Source: Desulfobacterales bacterium
Lineage (GTDB): Bacteria > Desulfobacterota > Desulfobacteria > Desulfobacterales > Desulfosalsimonadaceae
NCBI GenBank assembly: GCA_018399455.1
Contig: JAGYOT010000123.1
Location: forward strand, 1 to 6,255
Length of the DNA stretch: 6,255 nt
Direction: 5' to 3'
How positions within the stretch are numbered: the stretch's first letter is position 1; each line of letters starts with the position of its first letter. The notes beneath the pieces were generated by a model, which had not been told where the DNA came from, made no database searches, and saw only the letters and a list, made by a program, of their open reading frames with translations. Positions 6,148-6,255 of the stretch are shown in pieces. The translations under genes were made by a program, and so were the position numbers.

Positions 6148-6255
6148 ATGAAACAGGACCGGAAAAAGGCGGCGGCCATATCGGCGGTGGCAGCCTATAT
6201 CAAGGCCGAGGAGGCGGAACTGGCACAGATCGACCCGACTTTGCCTGGCGTCGCG
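6148..6255 (+). CDS. Partial CDS: N-terminus of a probable small accessory subunit of the carboxylase/decarboxylase
   Basis: Thirty-six codons are open to the window edge, preceded by a GGAG ribosome binding site. The visible part begins MKQDRKKAAAISAVAAYIKA and continues EEAELAQIDP. An alanine-rich amphipathic helix of the form AAI-x-AV-x-AY-I/L followed by acidic residues recalls the short helix of delta/gamma subunits of biotin-dependent decarboxylases (MmdD, OadG type) and the epsilon subunit of actinobacterial acyl-CoA carboxylases. Those are small proteins that hold the carboxyltransferase and biotin carrier together. No N-terminal membrane segment is seen, unlike classical OadG/MmdD, so a soluble linker protein is more likely. 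Its position 125 bases after the carboxyltransferase gene fits this. That it is a gene is likely; the role is inference from motif memory and context. The C-terminal part, including any biotin-carrier domain, is cut off. Confidence 0.7.
   Translation, partial: MKQDRKKAAAISAVAAYIKAEEAELAQIDPTLPGVA

Overview
The window holds a compact, single-strand (+) operon for methylmalonyl-CoA metabolism, with a TetR-family regulator upstream. I see no mobile element, CRISPR array, rRNA or tRNA. The organism is most likely an anaerobic Desulfobacterota member (a Desulfobacterales-type sulfate reducer or close relative). I infer this from the gene order epimerase - fused mutase - MeaB chaperone - MmdA-type carboxyltransferase - small subunit, the style of the proteins and the moderate base composition. 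There is no marker gene, so this remains an inference.

Layout. Positions 1-104 are noncoding or the extreme end of something upstream. A TetR-type repressor gene lies at 105-731. A 115-base spacer (732-846) carries a dyad and three evenly spaced TTACC half-sites, a reasonable place for an operator. The methylmalonyl-CoA epimerase gene (847-1248) is followed by a 99-base spacer with a weak promoter candidate. Then come methylmalonyl-CoA mutase (1348-3474), the G-protein chaperone MeaB (3474-4469) and a biotin-dependent carboxyltransferase subunit (4469-6022). The last three are joined by identical TAATG stop/start overlaps. A 125-base spacer with a 7-base periodic repeat and short dyads precedes a new reading frame at 6148 that runs off the window. 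It looks like a small accessory subunit of the same carboxylase or decarboxylase.

Function. The carboxyltransferase interconverts propionyl-CoA and (S)-methylmalonyl-CoA using carboxybiotin. The epimerase converts (S)- to (R)-methylmalonyl-CoA, and the adenosylcobalamin mutase converts that to succinyl-CoA. MeaB protects and loads the mutase cofactor. Run forward, this feeds propionate, odd-chain or branched acyl groups into the citric acid cycle; run backward it makes propionyl-CoA from succinyl-CoA. The biotin carrier and any biotin carboxylase or donor-side subunit are not in the window.

The system itself is well known. The points most worth a second look are a perfect 9-bp GC-rich hairpin in the meaB initiation region, the half-site pattern before the epimerase, the substrate-pocket residue of the carboxyltransferase, and the small truncated subunit at the right edge.
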